From assembly GCF_901933205.1 (NCBI RefSeq), contig NC_044577.1, positions 9,435,321 to 9,499,320 of the forward strand: a DNA stretch of 64,000 nt, written 5' to 3'. A program made the position numbers and the translations under genes. Below the pieces are notes generated by a model, which was not told where the DNA came from, did no database searches, and saw only the letters and a program-made list of their open reading frames with translations. Below, in pieces: positions 14,101-24,640 of this stretch. Within the stretch, counting starts at the first letter, position 1. Each line of letters begins with the position of its first letter. The DNA comes from Camarhynchus parvulus (Eukaryota > Chordata > Aves > Passeriformes > Thraupidae).

Positions 14101-15246
14101 AAAAGTGGTGTAAAATATCCAGTGAGGAAAAACCTAGTTTGAAATTTTCTGCATTGTCATTAACATGAGGTTTCCATTGATTACTTTACTTCCTAACTGA
14201 TGCATCTTAATGTATTGGAGGTTTTCCCAACAACTTTTTCTTAATCACAATTAATTTTATTCCTTTATAAAAGATCTGTTCCTGTTTTATTCATGCACAT
14301 TCAGCATTACTAGTTTCTAGTCTCTCAGATAAACCATGTTTCCATCCTTTAATTGTCATCTTAAGTAAATCCCTCCAACTATGATAATGACTCTATGGCT
14401 CATCTTTGAACTTCACTTAATTTGCCCAGACATTTATCTCCAGTGAAGATATCCCTACATCTAAAAAGCCACAGAAAAGAACCTTTTTTTTTTTTTTGCT
14501 CCATGGCATAATGACTCTGCATGCTTCCCTAACTTTGCACTGCTAAGCTGCAAAATCATGTCTAATTGCTGATCTGTTATCTCCCTGAACATTGGTAGTG
14601 CTGTGCTGTCCTAGATCTCTCCTCCTACTGAATTTCTCTTCTGTTAATTTCCTCTAGATTTACTTTAATTTTCAATGGCTCTAAGGCATCTAAGGCTTGC
14701 CTGTTATTTTTGGTCTATACTTGAAGCTCTTTTTAATTTGGTTTGGGTCTCTGATATTTGCAACTGATCACAAGTTAATGTCATCTATGGATTTCATTAA
14801 TTTTATCTTTTTGTCATTAATGTTATTTTCCTGCTCTTTTTAAAAGTATAAAAAAATGACACAAGTATCCTCTAAGATGAAATTAAGCACAAGAAACTTT
14901 CTGGTGGCATACTGCACACTGCCACTTTATCATCCAGTGATTCATCCTTCTTCAGGATTCTAATGTCTATTGCATGTCCACACACAAAGCAATTGCTGTG
15001 GGTGCACATTTTCAGATCCATGAAGAATCAATGTAATTCATGTTACACCCATCACGCTCTCCCCAGTGCCTAATGCTGTTGGATGTTTGCAAGGGCAGCA
15101 CTGGAGCTGCAGTAGCAATCCTCTGTGAACTCAAATCACTTCTTGTTTATGTCTCTAGATCATCAGGGGCTTTAATCACTACCTTACAGAAATTTGCTGT
15201 GGAATGCCTGATTCACTGTGACTATTGACATTCTGAGTTGGTGGTG
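8131..15246. other. Unique AT-rich DNA, no gene recognised
   Basis: The longest open frames here lie at 9255-9593, 9994-10284 and 10263-10688 on the plus strand. They coincide with a GC-richer stretch but show no recognisable domain. A good acceptor-like tract ends at about 9418 without a paired donor. A 14-nt T run lies at 14484-14497. The stretch 12400-12620 is repeat-free with homeodomain-like cores and could be conserved noncoding DNA. Nothing else was seen. Confidence 0.55.
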
Positions 15247-15655
15247 TGTGGTATTTTTGGGGTTTTTTATGGCAGGAAGGAAATGAATTTGACTTCATGT
15301 TCTTAGAAGGTTAATTTATTATTTTATTATATTATATTAAAGAATGCTATACTAAAACTATATTAAAGAATAGAGAAAGGATATTTACAGAAGGCTTAAC
15401 AAGACACTAATGAAAAACTCGTGACTGTTTTCAGAGTCCTGACACAGCCTGACCGTAATTGCTCATTAAGTCAAAACAATTCACATGAAACCAATCAAAC
15501 AATGACCAGTTGGTAAACAATGTCCAAACCACATTCCAAAGCAGCAAAACACAGGAGAACTGGATCAGATACTTATTGTTTTCATTCTTCTCTGAAGCTT
15601 CTCAGCTTCCCAGGAGAAGAAATCCTGGCAAAGGTATTTTTCAGAAAATATGACA
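15247..15655 (-). mobile_element. Solo LTR of a passerine endogenous retrovirus
   Basis: On the minus strand the element starts TGTCATATTTTCTG and ends AATACCACA, giving the TG...CA termini of an LTR of about 409 bp. An AATAAA signal (plus coordinates 15315-15320) lies about 70 bp before the 3' end, preceded by an AT-rich TTTAATATA region and a CpG-containing CACGAG. The sequence resembles passerine ERV LTRs known from zebra finch and relatives, which I recognise from general familiarity and not from a search. No primer-binding site follows the 3' end, no gag, pol or env remains lie nearby, and no second LTR copy was seen. It is therefore most likely a solo LTR left by LTR-LTR recombination. 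A flanking duplication is not obvious: GGTG on one side, GTAAC on the other. Confidence 0.7.
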
Positions 15656-17929
15656 GTAACAGTAGTGAGCTCAGGACCAGAGTCAGGTGCTCTGAAGACA
15701 AAGAGAGCAGGAAGTTCAGCCACAGAAAAATGGATATTGGGTGTTGAGCAAACCACAGGGTCAATCCTGCAAACATCTGCAGCTGTGAATTGGAGGGGCA
15801 GCAAAAGCTCCACTGCACCTAAAAGCTGAGGTTGTCAGGCATTTGCAATATCAACACCTGATTAAATTGTCTAAAGAGCAAATTGGTTTCCAGTAGATTT
15901 TCAGAGCAACCTTATAACCACTTTCCCTGTCTTTTTAGCCAGGTAGAGATGGCCACAAAAATTTGTGGTTAAAAACAGCTGACAAAACATAAGCCCACAA
16001 AGGAGTTGTCAGCTCTGGAACATGAGATGTTGCACTAACATCCATTTCCCACCTCCTGCAGAAAGAGACAAGGGGAGATACAAATACAGAACTTCAGCAG
16101 GAAATGGTGAGTGTTGGTCAGCACGGTGAGTTCAGCACCCCGGGCTGAGGGTGCAGCTCTCAGCCTTGCAGCAGGGACCTGCTTCCCCTCTGCAGGGATT
16201 TACTGGGGTTTCCTGGTTCTTCCCACCCACCTGGATCCTGCTGGGAGAGAGGAGTGGCTGTCTTGGAGTTGCAGGACAGAGTCTCAGTTCCTGAAACAAG
16301 AGTCAGGAAGGGCTGTGGAAGTGAAGTCTTCATGCTTATTACATTCCTGGATATTTCATGAAGTCCTGGGAATAGAGATATTTTAGAATTTAAAATGTCA
16401 GTATCAAAGGTTTGCTCCATCTATGTAGTTTCTCCCTAGTGTTTGTTTTATCTTGCTTGGAAAAGCAATTTTGTGTTTTCCCTCTGAGTGTATATACGTG
16501 TGTATATATAAAAAATGCACATATTTATAAAGTACATATATACTACTTCCCTTAGTTTCAAAATGTCATTCCCTGTGGCCTTACCTCTATTACACACATC
16601 ATTCATTAGATTATGAAAGCCATTAATGTCAGGCAGCAGAACCAAAGGAATTCACTAAGGGAGCACCATTAGCATATCAAGTAGCTATTTCTCAGCTAAA
16701 TATTCCTGACAGCCCTCATTACAAATGATGGATGGGCTTTACAAGAGGTAGTATTTCCAGAAGAAAATAAAATCTCAGCATTCTACCACATGTGGCCCAA
16801 TAACTAGATATCATTTTTTGACTGTCTGTTTGCATTGCTTTCCTTTTTTTTCTTTCAAAATGAAAGAGTTGTAAAACTCACAAATAGATTAACTGCATAA
16901 TTCAAAATTCATTAATAATGGTGAGCCTAATTCAGCCTAGTTTCTGAATTCTGCACGTGCTTCAGTCATGGGTTATCAAACACTGTGTGTCATCCTAGCT
17001 GGATTGCCAGCAGCCTGTCAGAAATAAAAGGACATATAACTGAAAAAGCAAGTAAGGCTGGCTTTTAAAAGACTATGTAATGCCAAAAATTTTGTCAGTT
17101 GAAACCAAACATTTTCTGAGGTAAGGAATGCAGTTTTAAAAGAAAAGAATTACTGTAGCCGTGTCGTCAGGAGACGACAATTAATAGTTTTACAGCACCT
17201 CATGAAAAATGGGCACAAGGAGCCACAAACAAGCACAGAGGGCACCAGATAACACCCTTGGGTGGGAATGCAGACCCCAGCACTTCTTTAAAATGGGACA
17301 GGAAATAGTTTCAAATTTTCTGTGCTTTTTCTTCTAAGTGCCAGTAGTGGAGCCCCTGTACCAACAACAGATTTGCCCCCTACACCTCTTGTGGTTCTTC
17401 CATGTGCTGATTTAAGTTTGGGGTTTTTTTCCAAATACTGCAATACAATTTGTCTAGCATGATTTATTGTCAATACCGTTAAAATTTCATGGTTCTCTGA
17501 CCCTCTAAATCTGAAGTGATTTGGCTTCAATGAGGCAGAGTACTCCTTTGCAAACCAAATTATGAAACAGCAGGGTATTAATTTTATTATTATTCAGAAA
17601 TGAGCTTTATTGCAGAATCAGGAAATTGACTGAACACCTACTGCACAATGGTCTCCACTGCCACATGCTGATGAGACAGGAGAATATTTACAGTCAGTTT
17701 CTTTTCCCAAATTTCACTTCTTCCTGTTAACTTGTTAACTCCTACTTCTTAACCTGTTGCAGGTGGTTTTTTCCACTTTTATTTATAGGAAGAGTTTCAC
17801 CAGTAAGGGAAAGACGTTCATTAAACAAGTTGTTTAAAAACAGAGAGACAGAGAAGCCATTCCAGAGGAAATTGCTAAAATCATTCAAATAATATTTTTT
17901 TAACTCACCAAGAAGTTTTCTTCCTTCCA
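15656..17929. other. Unique DNA, no gene recognised
   Basis: Contains a moderately GC-rich patch at 16.11-16.39 kb with an open 91-codon frame that has no recognisable domain, a TA/TG-rich low-complexity stretch at about 16488-16541, and a small CpG-bearing hairpin at 17162-17179 (7-bp stem, AGGA loop). Nothing else was seen. Confidence 0.5.
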
Positions 17930-17975
17930 GCTCCCTTCCAACTCAGCATATTCTGTGACTCTGTGATTCTGTATA
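17930..17975 (+). mobile_element. CR1-type LINE/SINE 3' tail fragment
   Basis: CCCTTCCAACTCAG followed by tandem degenerate octamers of the ATTCTGTG type (ATTCTGTG, ACTCTGTG, ATTCTGTA) is the diagnostic 3' terminus of CR1 elements and of SINEs that share the CR1 tail. Only the tail is preserved, so it cannot be said whether it came from a CR1 or from the tRNA-Ile SINE. Extreme 5' truncation is typical of CR1. Confidence 0.75.
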
Positions 17976-20624
17976 ATTCTTTAGCATTTGAATGCACATG
18001 TTCTGAAGTGCCAATAATACTCCTGTGGTAATTCCAACCAATCCAGGAAAGAGACAAGAGGTTTTTTTTTAAATGTCTCAGCACTTTAAGAACTACTTTC
18101 ATTGGGTTTTTTGCTGTTCAAACTCCATGAAGTGTGTTTTTTTCTTAATGTGTGAGACTTCAGAAATGCAGAGTGCTCATCCCTTGAAAATGAGGGCTCT
18201 AAAGCAAATGAAATTTGCCACACAAATATTAGAGAGCGCAAAATAAATTCTCACCTTTGACAACCCTGTCTGATACAATTATGAGCAATTATAAAACTAT
18301 TGAAAAGCAGTTAGCTGGCATTTGCAACACTAGCACAGGACTCCTGGCCAAGATGTGTATTGAGATATCTTAGATTTTAATGGAGTTGTAATGAAGTACA
18401 ATGACAGTAATACTTACTGCTATGAAAGCACTAAAATGCTTACCATTACCTTTCTCACACAATTAATTTCAGCATGATATTAATACAATGCTGGTATTTA
18501 TTATGCAAAAAAAACCTGTCAGGGCATATTTTTAAGACAAACTCTGAATATTTTCCTTCAGACTACTTCACATTCTAGTATCAACTGTTATATTTAAATA
18601 AAAATGAGCAATTTCTCATAGAATTTCAATGCAGGAAAATCAACCCTGCCATGTGTAGTTTCTGAAATGTTAGTTTAAATATTGAGTTCTCATCAACCAG
18701 TGTGAACAATAAATCACAGCACACTTCACAGATGATGTGAACTGTCAAGTAAGAGTAAATGTATTCGTTGCTTTAACTTTCATAATTATCTCTATGTCCC
18801 AATATATTAATATATTAATTCTCATAACTCTCACTGCCCAGACAATTGTTTAAGCAGAAGTTTATATACAAAAAGATATTATATATCCTAAGAATTTAGA
18901 GTTGAGAATTAAGTCAGTAAGGGTAAAACCTTAGTGTTCCCTAGCTAGGTACCACTTCAAAAGTCATTCCACTGAACTGTAGGAATCAACAGGTCTGGAG
19001 CAGAAGGTGCTTAAGATACACCAGAGCAGCCATTGGCCTAGTTCTTCCACTGGAAGGATTTTCCTGTGCTCTTCTTTATTGTATTTCATTTATTTATCAT
19101 TTCATTTCCCTATCTGCAAAAGAGGGACACTAATGCTGTCTTCTTTTGTAACATGATGTCAGGTTTACGTACAAGAAAAATATTAAAGTCAAATCCAGAA
19201 ATAGTTATAGATTAGTAGACAGATTCACTTTGTAACTCTTGAAGAACAGAATAGCTGTTGTTCTGAATTATTTGGGGGGGGAAAAAGAGAGAGAGAGAGA
19301 TCAGACGTGTTTCTTCTCCTATAAGTTCCTATGCATCTTTCCACAAGGAGTGACTGATAATTCAGCCATCACCACGGTTCTGGACCTCAGTCTTGACAAA
19401 TGTCCTTCACACTGCATTTCATTCACAAGAAAGTTAGAAAATACATGGAATTTTCAATATACAGATATTTCTGCAGGAGAGAAATGTACAATACTGCTTA
19501 GTTAGACCTGAGAGTATACAATGGCTTACAGAATATTTTCATGTTGTAGTGTATTGTTTTAAAATTAGCACCTTAATAAGAAGCAATAACTGGAAGGTCC
19601 AAGATTTCACAGGTGTAAGTCAGCAAGCAGGACACTTTCCTCCCATTGCCATCTCGGGCTGTTGCTTTCCCTGACCAGTCTGCCCACACAGCAGCAGTGG
19701 ATGTGAGCGGGGGCACTCAGCCTGTGGGGGTGCTCCCTTCTGCCTTTATTGCAGACAGGCTGGAAGCAGGGCAGTGACTGCAGGTGCCCCACTGCGCTGA
19801 CTGCCAGTGGGCTCCGCAGACACACAGCACATCCTAGGAAATGTTGGATGGCAGCGCTGCCATGGCACTGACATTGCTTTTACATGGATTTACACCTGCA
19901 CAGTGAATAAATACAAGAGCAGCTCAGACATAAGTGGCATGTTTACACATTCAAGCAGCAGGAGCCTGTAACAGATGAGCAGACTACCTTCAAGCCAGCC
20001 CTGCTCATTGTGGTGCTTGCTGTGAGGATCTTCAAGAGAGGCTGTTCCCGTTCTCTCTGACTTTGACCCCCCAGCCATTTAATCCCTACTGAATCCTTTC
20101 CCACTTGTAGGACTGACTACTTTGTGCTCCAGAGACACACAGCTGCGGCAGATCTCAGGTCAACACACCAATTCCAACTAGCATTTCACTTCCACGGTGT
20201 CTGGTGCAGGAACAAGGAAAAGAAGCAGATATTAAATGCCTTATCTTCATCTGCATTTGGGAAAACATGCAGTGCAGCTCCAGAACACATAATTTTCATC
20301 TAGCATAGTGCAGTTCATTGGCTAGGTCAGAAATGTTCCCAGCTTATTCCAATGTCTCTTTTACAGGTGAGAGTGTACCTGGCAATATCAGGCTCTGCTA
20401 TCTTGACATGGTATCTTCTTTGTGGGAGGATATGTCAAAATAGGAGGTCTAAGTCTCTGCTGTGAATTCTCCCCCGTTGAGAAAATGGCTAACAATTTTC
20501 TGTACAACAGTTCTGTGTTGCTTTCTCTCTCTCAAGTTTATAAAAAGCTGACATGTATTAGAGCACTCAGAAGCACTGCTTTTAGGAGATTCCTGTTTCT
20601 TGGTGAAGTTTTTCACCCTGGCAG
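17976..20624. other. Unique DNA with short simple repeats
   Basis: AT-only palindrome at 18801-18816. A G8 run followed by A5 and a (GA)7 microsatellite lies at 19274-19300. A GC-richer patch at about 19.6-20.2 kb contains a perfect 16-nt CpG-centred palindrome at 19848-19863. No exon or gene was recognised. Confidence 0.5.
19274..19300. repeat. G-run plus (GA)n microsatellite
   Basis: Eight G, five A and seven GA units in a row. Directly visible and likely length-polymorphic. Confidence 0.85.
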
Positions 20625-21010
20625 TTAGTCAGGAGGAAGAGTAAAGAGCAACCTAAGGGTACTTCTAGCGGAATGAGACACAGAACTATAAAGAGGAATA
20701 AAGTAAAGGAGATAAGAGATAAATGTGAAAGAAGGAATGAGGGAATGAAGAAAAACCTGGAAAACAGAGAAAGACAGTGACAAGTCCTGGTAGGGATTCA
20801 CAAGGAAAAGTTGAAAACTTACATGAAAGAGAAGAATGTAAAGGAAAATACTATAAATCATGGCAGGGGATAGGGGGTGGGTAGGGAGAAAATCAAAAGT
20901 GGAAAAACTATATGAGAAGGGATGAGTAAAATAGTAATAAAGGTTTCTTCAAGGCTGGGTTCTGTAAATGAGGAAAGGGAAGAAGACACTGAGAGAGTGG
21001 TTGTGCACAG
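20625..21010 (+). repeat. Purine-rich (GA-rich) strand-asymmetric tract with G4 motif
   Basis: For nearly 400 bases the plus strand is dominated by A and G, with GAAGGAA, GAGGAAGAG and similar units but no fixed period. At 20866-20886 four G-runs separated by ATA, T and TA form a canonical intramolecular G-quadruplex pattern. The purine bias explains two back-to-back stop-free frames on the minus strand, which read as Ser/Phe/Leu-rich peptides and are compositional artefacts. It is not a tandem repeat in the strict sense. It could be an old diverged GA satellite or a functional polypurine element. Confidence 0.6.
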
Positions 21011-24000
21011 ACTGAAGAATGGTCTGGGAGACAGGGACACGGTGCTGCCTTCAGCAAATTCACAGCACTCTAATCCTGAGCAGACACTGCCCACAGCCTT
21101 TACACTTGCCTGAAATAAAGCTTCAGGCCAGATGATGGAGAGAAGCTAGTGCAGGTACCAATTATGTCTGATCTTCCTTTAACTGCAACAGGTGACAATG
21201 CCCAAAGGGTTGACCCCCTGTACAGCACCTGAGACTGCAGCTGTAGAAATCTGGTAGCCCTGCCTCACCAATTAAACACTGAGATTATTTCATACTTTCT
21301 TTACCAGTGATTTTTCATCAATTATCCTTCTATTTCTAAACCCTTCATTTGCCTGATTACCATAAATTTCCCACAGCACCTTCCATAATAATCTAGGATA
21401 AACAGAAGCACCAGCATGTGTAAATTAGGGAAGAGAAACAGAACTGGAATTATATAATCATATCCTCCTCCCTACAGAGAGCCAAAAGTAAAATTAATCT
21501 TTTGTTGTGTGCATCTGGGAACTTTAATAATATGGTAAAAAGAAAAAATTCTTTTACATAAGTCCGTCTCTTAATTCATTAAGTAATACAGCAATACCAT
21601 ATTGCCTAGGGAAACACTGTGTTTAAAAAGAAAAGCCAAAGCTAACAGCAAAAACCAGCAGTTTTAGAATGGTACCAAAATCCTCTAATTCTCTGTGATC
21701 TTTCTCTAGGTAGAGAGAGTTTTTTTCCACGAAATATTATAGGCCTTTTCCAGTTCTTTTTCCCCTTCTCTAACCCTCTCCTTTCCCAAATGAGAGTGGA
21801 GAGATATGAAAACAGAGCAGAAAAAGAATAACTGTCTTCATGCAGAGATGTGCTCTTATCAGAGCTGACATAAAGAAACAAACTGTCATTTTTACCCTAA
21901 AAAGAAGTAGGAAGTATAGGCACAGAATTCTTAGGAGGCTCCTGCCTCAAGTTTGCAAAAAGTATTCAGCTGACCATATCATAACATTGAGAATGGTTGA
22001 ATTTAATTGTTAGGAAAAATTTGCCTTTTTCTTCCCCCTTTAGTCATTCCTTCCTAGTAACTGTGAGCCTGCCATTATCATGACTTGCACGTAAGTCTGA
22101 AGATGAATTAAAAAGCATGGCATGATTACCAAGCACATCCATTCCACCAAAACACATATTTCAGATTTAGGATTCTGCCTGGGAGAGAAATAGGTATCTA
22201 TCAATGGCTGTGAATTTGAGCAAGAGTAGCTGACTAAAGACTCAGGTGAAGAAGTGCAGAGAAATATCTTGTGGATCACAATGATTAATTTCTCTGTGTT
22301 TATAGACTTCCAATACATTAAAATTATTTGCTTCCCTGTATGTGCAAGGAAAGACTGCTCACTATTTTGCCTTTGCAAGAAAGGGCTCAAAATAAAAAAA
22401 AAAAAAAAAAGAAAAAAGAAGAAGACAGACTGGTACTAATTCAGAAATACTGGACAAGTAAATGGACCTCCTTTTCTCCCAAGTAATACTTCCATGCAGG
22501 GATATATGTTGGTGCAGTTTGCCCTCTGCAAGTGCTATATTTTTCTCTACATGCAATTATCCTCTTCCATACACACTTCAGTGAGTTATGGCAAGCATAA
22601 AGCCTGCAGGTTGCATGGCACACCATGCTTCTACTGCTCTGAAACTGCTACAAACCCACAAGGCCACTTTTAAAAACTCGTAAACTCCTTGAAGTCAACT
22701 TATATAGATTTCTTTACTATGCACCAAAGATCCCTTATATGACAAACAGAATATCCAAGTTTTTACCATCCTACCAGCCAAAGTCACATGAAATTCAAAG
22801 ACTATAAATGAGAAATCAACTTATTTTTTTAACAGTCTAGGGCAGTTATGATTTTGATAAATTAGCAAGAAATCTTGTCTTCTCTCATCCTGTAAAACCA
22901 TTAAGAAGAAATTAGCTATTTACAAGTCAGATGGGTAAAATTCTGTCCCCTCCAGTGAAAAGTTATTACTCTAAATCATCTTTTAGTTCTAAAGAAAACA
23001 TAAAATTCATGTAAAAATACAAATTATAAAATTTCTGTTATCGATGTTCAAGTGGTAAACATGCCATCTGTATTGCCTTAGTGTAAATTTTACATTATTC
23101 AACATAATGAAAAGCAAAATAAACTGCAGGTTGATTTCTTACATGGTTCGGGGCTGTTTGCTATCATGGTTTTCCTTTTGAAATGCAGTTGTCACTAAAG
23201 ACATGCTCCGTTCAATTACACACCAAAGTTCTGTCAAAAAGCATGAGATACTTCCTTGCTGTACAGGATGTGAGAGCTGAACTGTGCCCCTTTCTTTGCA
23301 GTTGATTCAGAGTGTACTTCCCAGCATCTAAAGGTGGGAGTCCAAAACACTACAATATATCTATTTAAATGACAGAATGAATGCCAAACTCCTAAGGCTC
23401 AGCCTAAATCAACTCGTTCATTTTATTTTGTTTGATCCTGAGAACCAGGGAGCAAATATGACCCCTTAATCTATTAATTTTTATGAAATATTGTGCCCGA
23501 GGAAATCTTTTGAAAACAGGGGTTATTCAAATGTTTGCTGCATGAAGGTGTGGTAGATATCATAGAGGCACTTGCCACAAGAGACACATGAATCTTTAAT
23601 TTGTCCCTCAGAGGCTGGATTTTCTGTGGAGGAGATCCAGAGAAAATCCCCAAACTAATTAAGCAGACATCCAACATTATTAAACTTTGTCTTGTGAGGC
23701 ACAGAGAAGAGCAGCCTGATCTCAGCACTGCACACAGCTGGGAAAGAGAACAGCTCTGCCTCAAACCCTCCCCTGCCCAGCAGTGTCTGACGGGCTCTGG
23801 GGCTGCCTGCTCACAGCCACTCTCATTAAATGGGACAAGTGGGCGCTCTTTAGAGAATTACCCCTCTCAGATGAATATTCTGGAGGGATAGGGATCTCAC
23901 AGTGTGCTGCAGTCAGGGTTGAGTCTAGTCCATATTACAAAATCACTTCCATAACTACTGTCATGTTGGCAGCCTGAGGAAAGACAAGGGACTGAAAAAA

Positions 24001-24359
24001 AATTAGGGGGATTGTCTTGTGGTCATTCCTGTAGGTCATGATGGAAATGGCATGGGAAAATTTTCTTTCCTCCTGCCATGTTCACATGCAGATTTATCAA
24101 TTCATTTTCCATAGACAATGCAGTTTAATTAAAGAAGTTGTGTGGGGGAAAAAAACCCACACAAACTGAAATAGAGAAAGGAAGCAAGACTTTTTTTTTT
24201 TCTGGTGTGGAAAAAGGGCAAAATTTACCTACACGCAGGTCCTCATTGTTGCACAGAATCACAAATGTGAAAAATGGCAAGGGAAAGTCATTATGTGGTG
24301 GAATGGGCTGGTATCATTCATTGTTGATTTAGGGCCTGGTTTCAATTTGTATAAAATTT
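21011..24359. other. Unique AT-rich DNA, no gene recognised
   Basis: A 17-nt A run lies at 22394-22410, followed by A/G-rich sequence. It has no upstream gene-like sequence, so it is not read as a processed pseudogene tail. Short frames near 23.5-23.9 kb overlap on both strands and show no domain. Confidence 0.5.
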
Positions 24360-24640
24360 CCTTTCATGAAACTGCCTTATTAAGATAACCCAGTAAAAGT
24401 CAAAAATGTTAATATTATGGAAATAATTTGAATACATTTTCTTAGATCTTTCCATTAACAATATTGACTTTTAGTGGCTTTGTTAATTAGACATTAATGG
24501 GAACAGAGAACAATTGGCAACAGAGTGACCAGTTTAAGGTCAGGAGGCTTAGCGACCTGACAGCTAAGAGTAAAACGAGTTCGCAGAGATACCTTCTCAG
24601 ACTGGCTTGGGAAAACACTTCATTATATCTGTGGAGAGGA
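24360..24640. other. Possible conserved noncoding element
   Basis: Low-repeat sequence rich in homeodomain-type cores (TTAATTAG, CATTAATGG, ATTAACAATATTG) beside a CpG-bearing segment (TTAGCGACC, ACGAGTTCGC). The composition resembles vertebrate developmental enhancers, but conservation cannot be judged from one sequence. No reading frame of note. Confidence 0.15.

Noticed and set aside
20625..21094. Two adjacent 78-codon frames on the minus strand
   Set aside because: They are produced by the purine-rich plus strand and read as low-complexity Ser/Phe/Leu peptide.
22394..22410. A run that could mark a processed pseudogene
   Set aside because: No gene-like sequence or target-site duplication is visible upstream of it.
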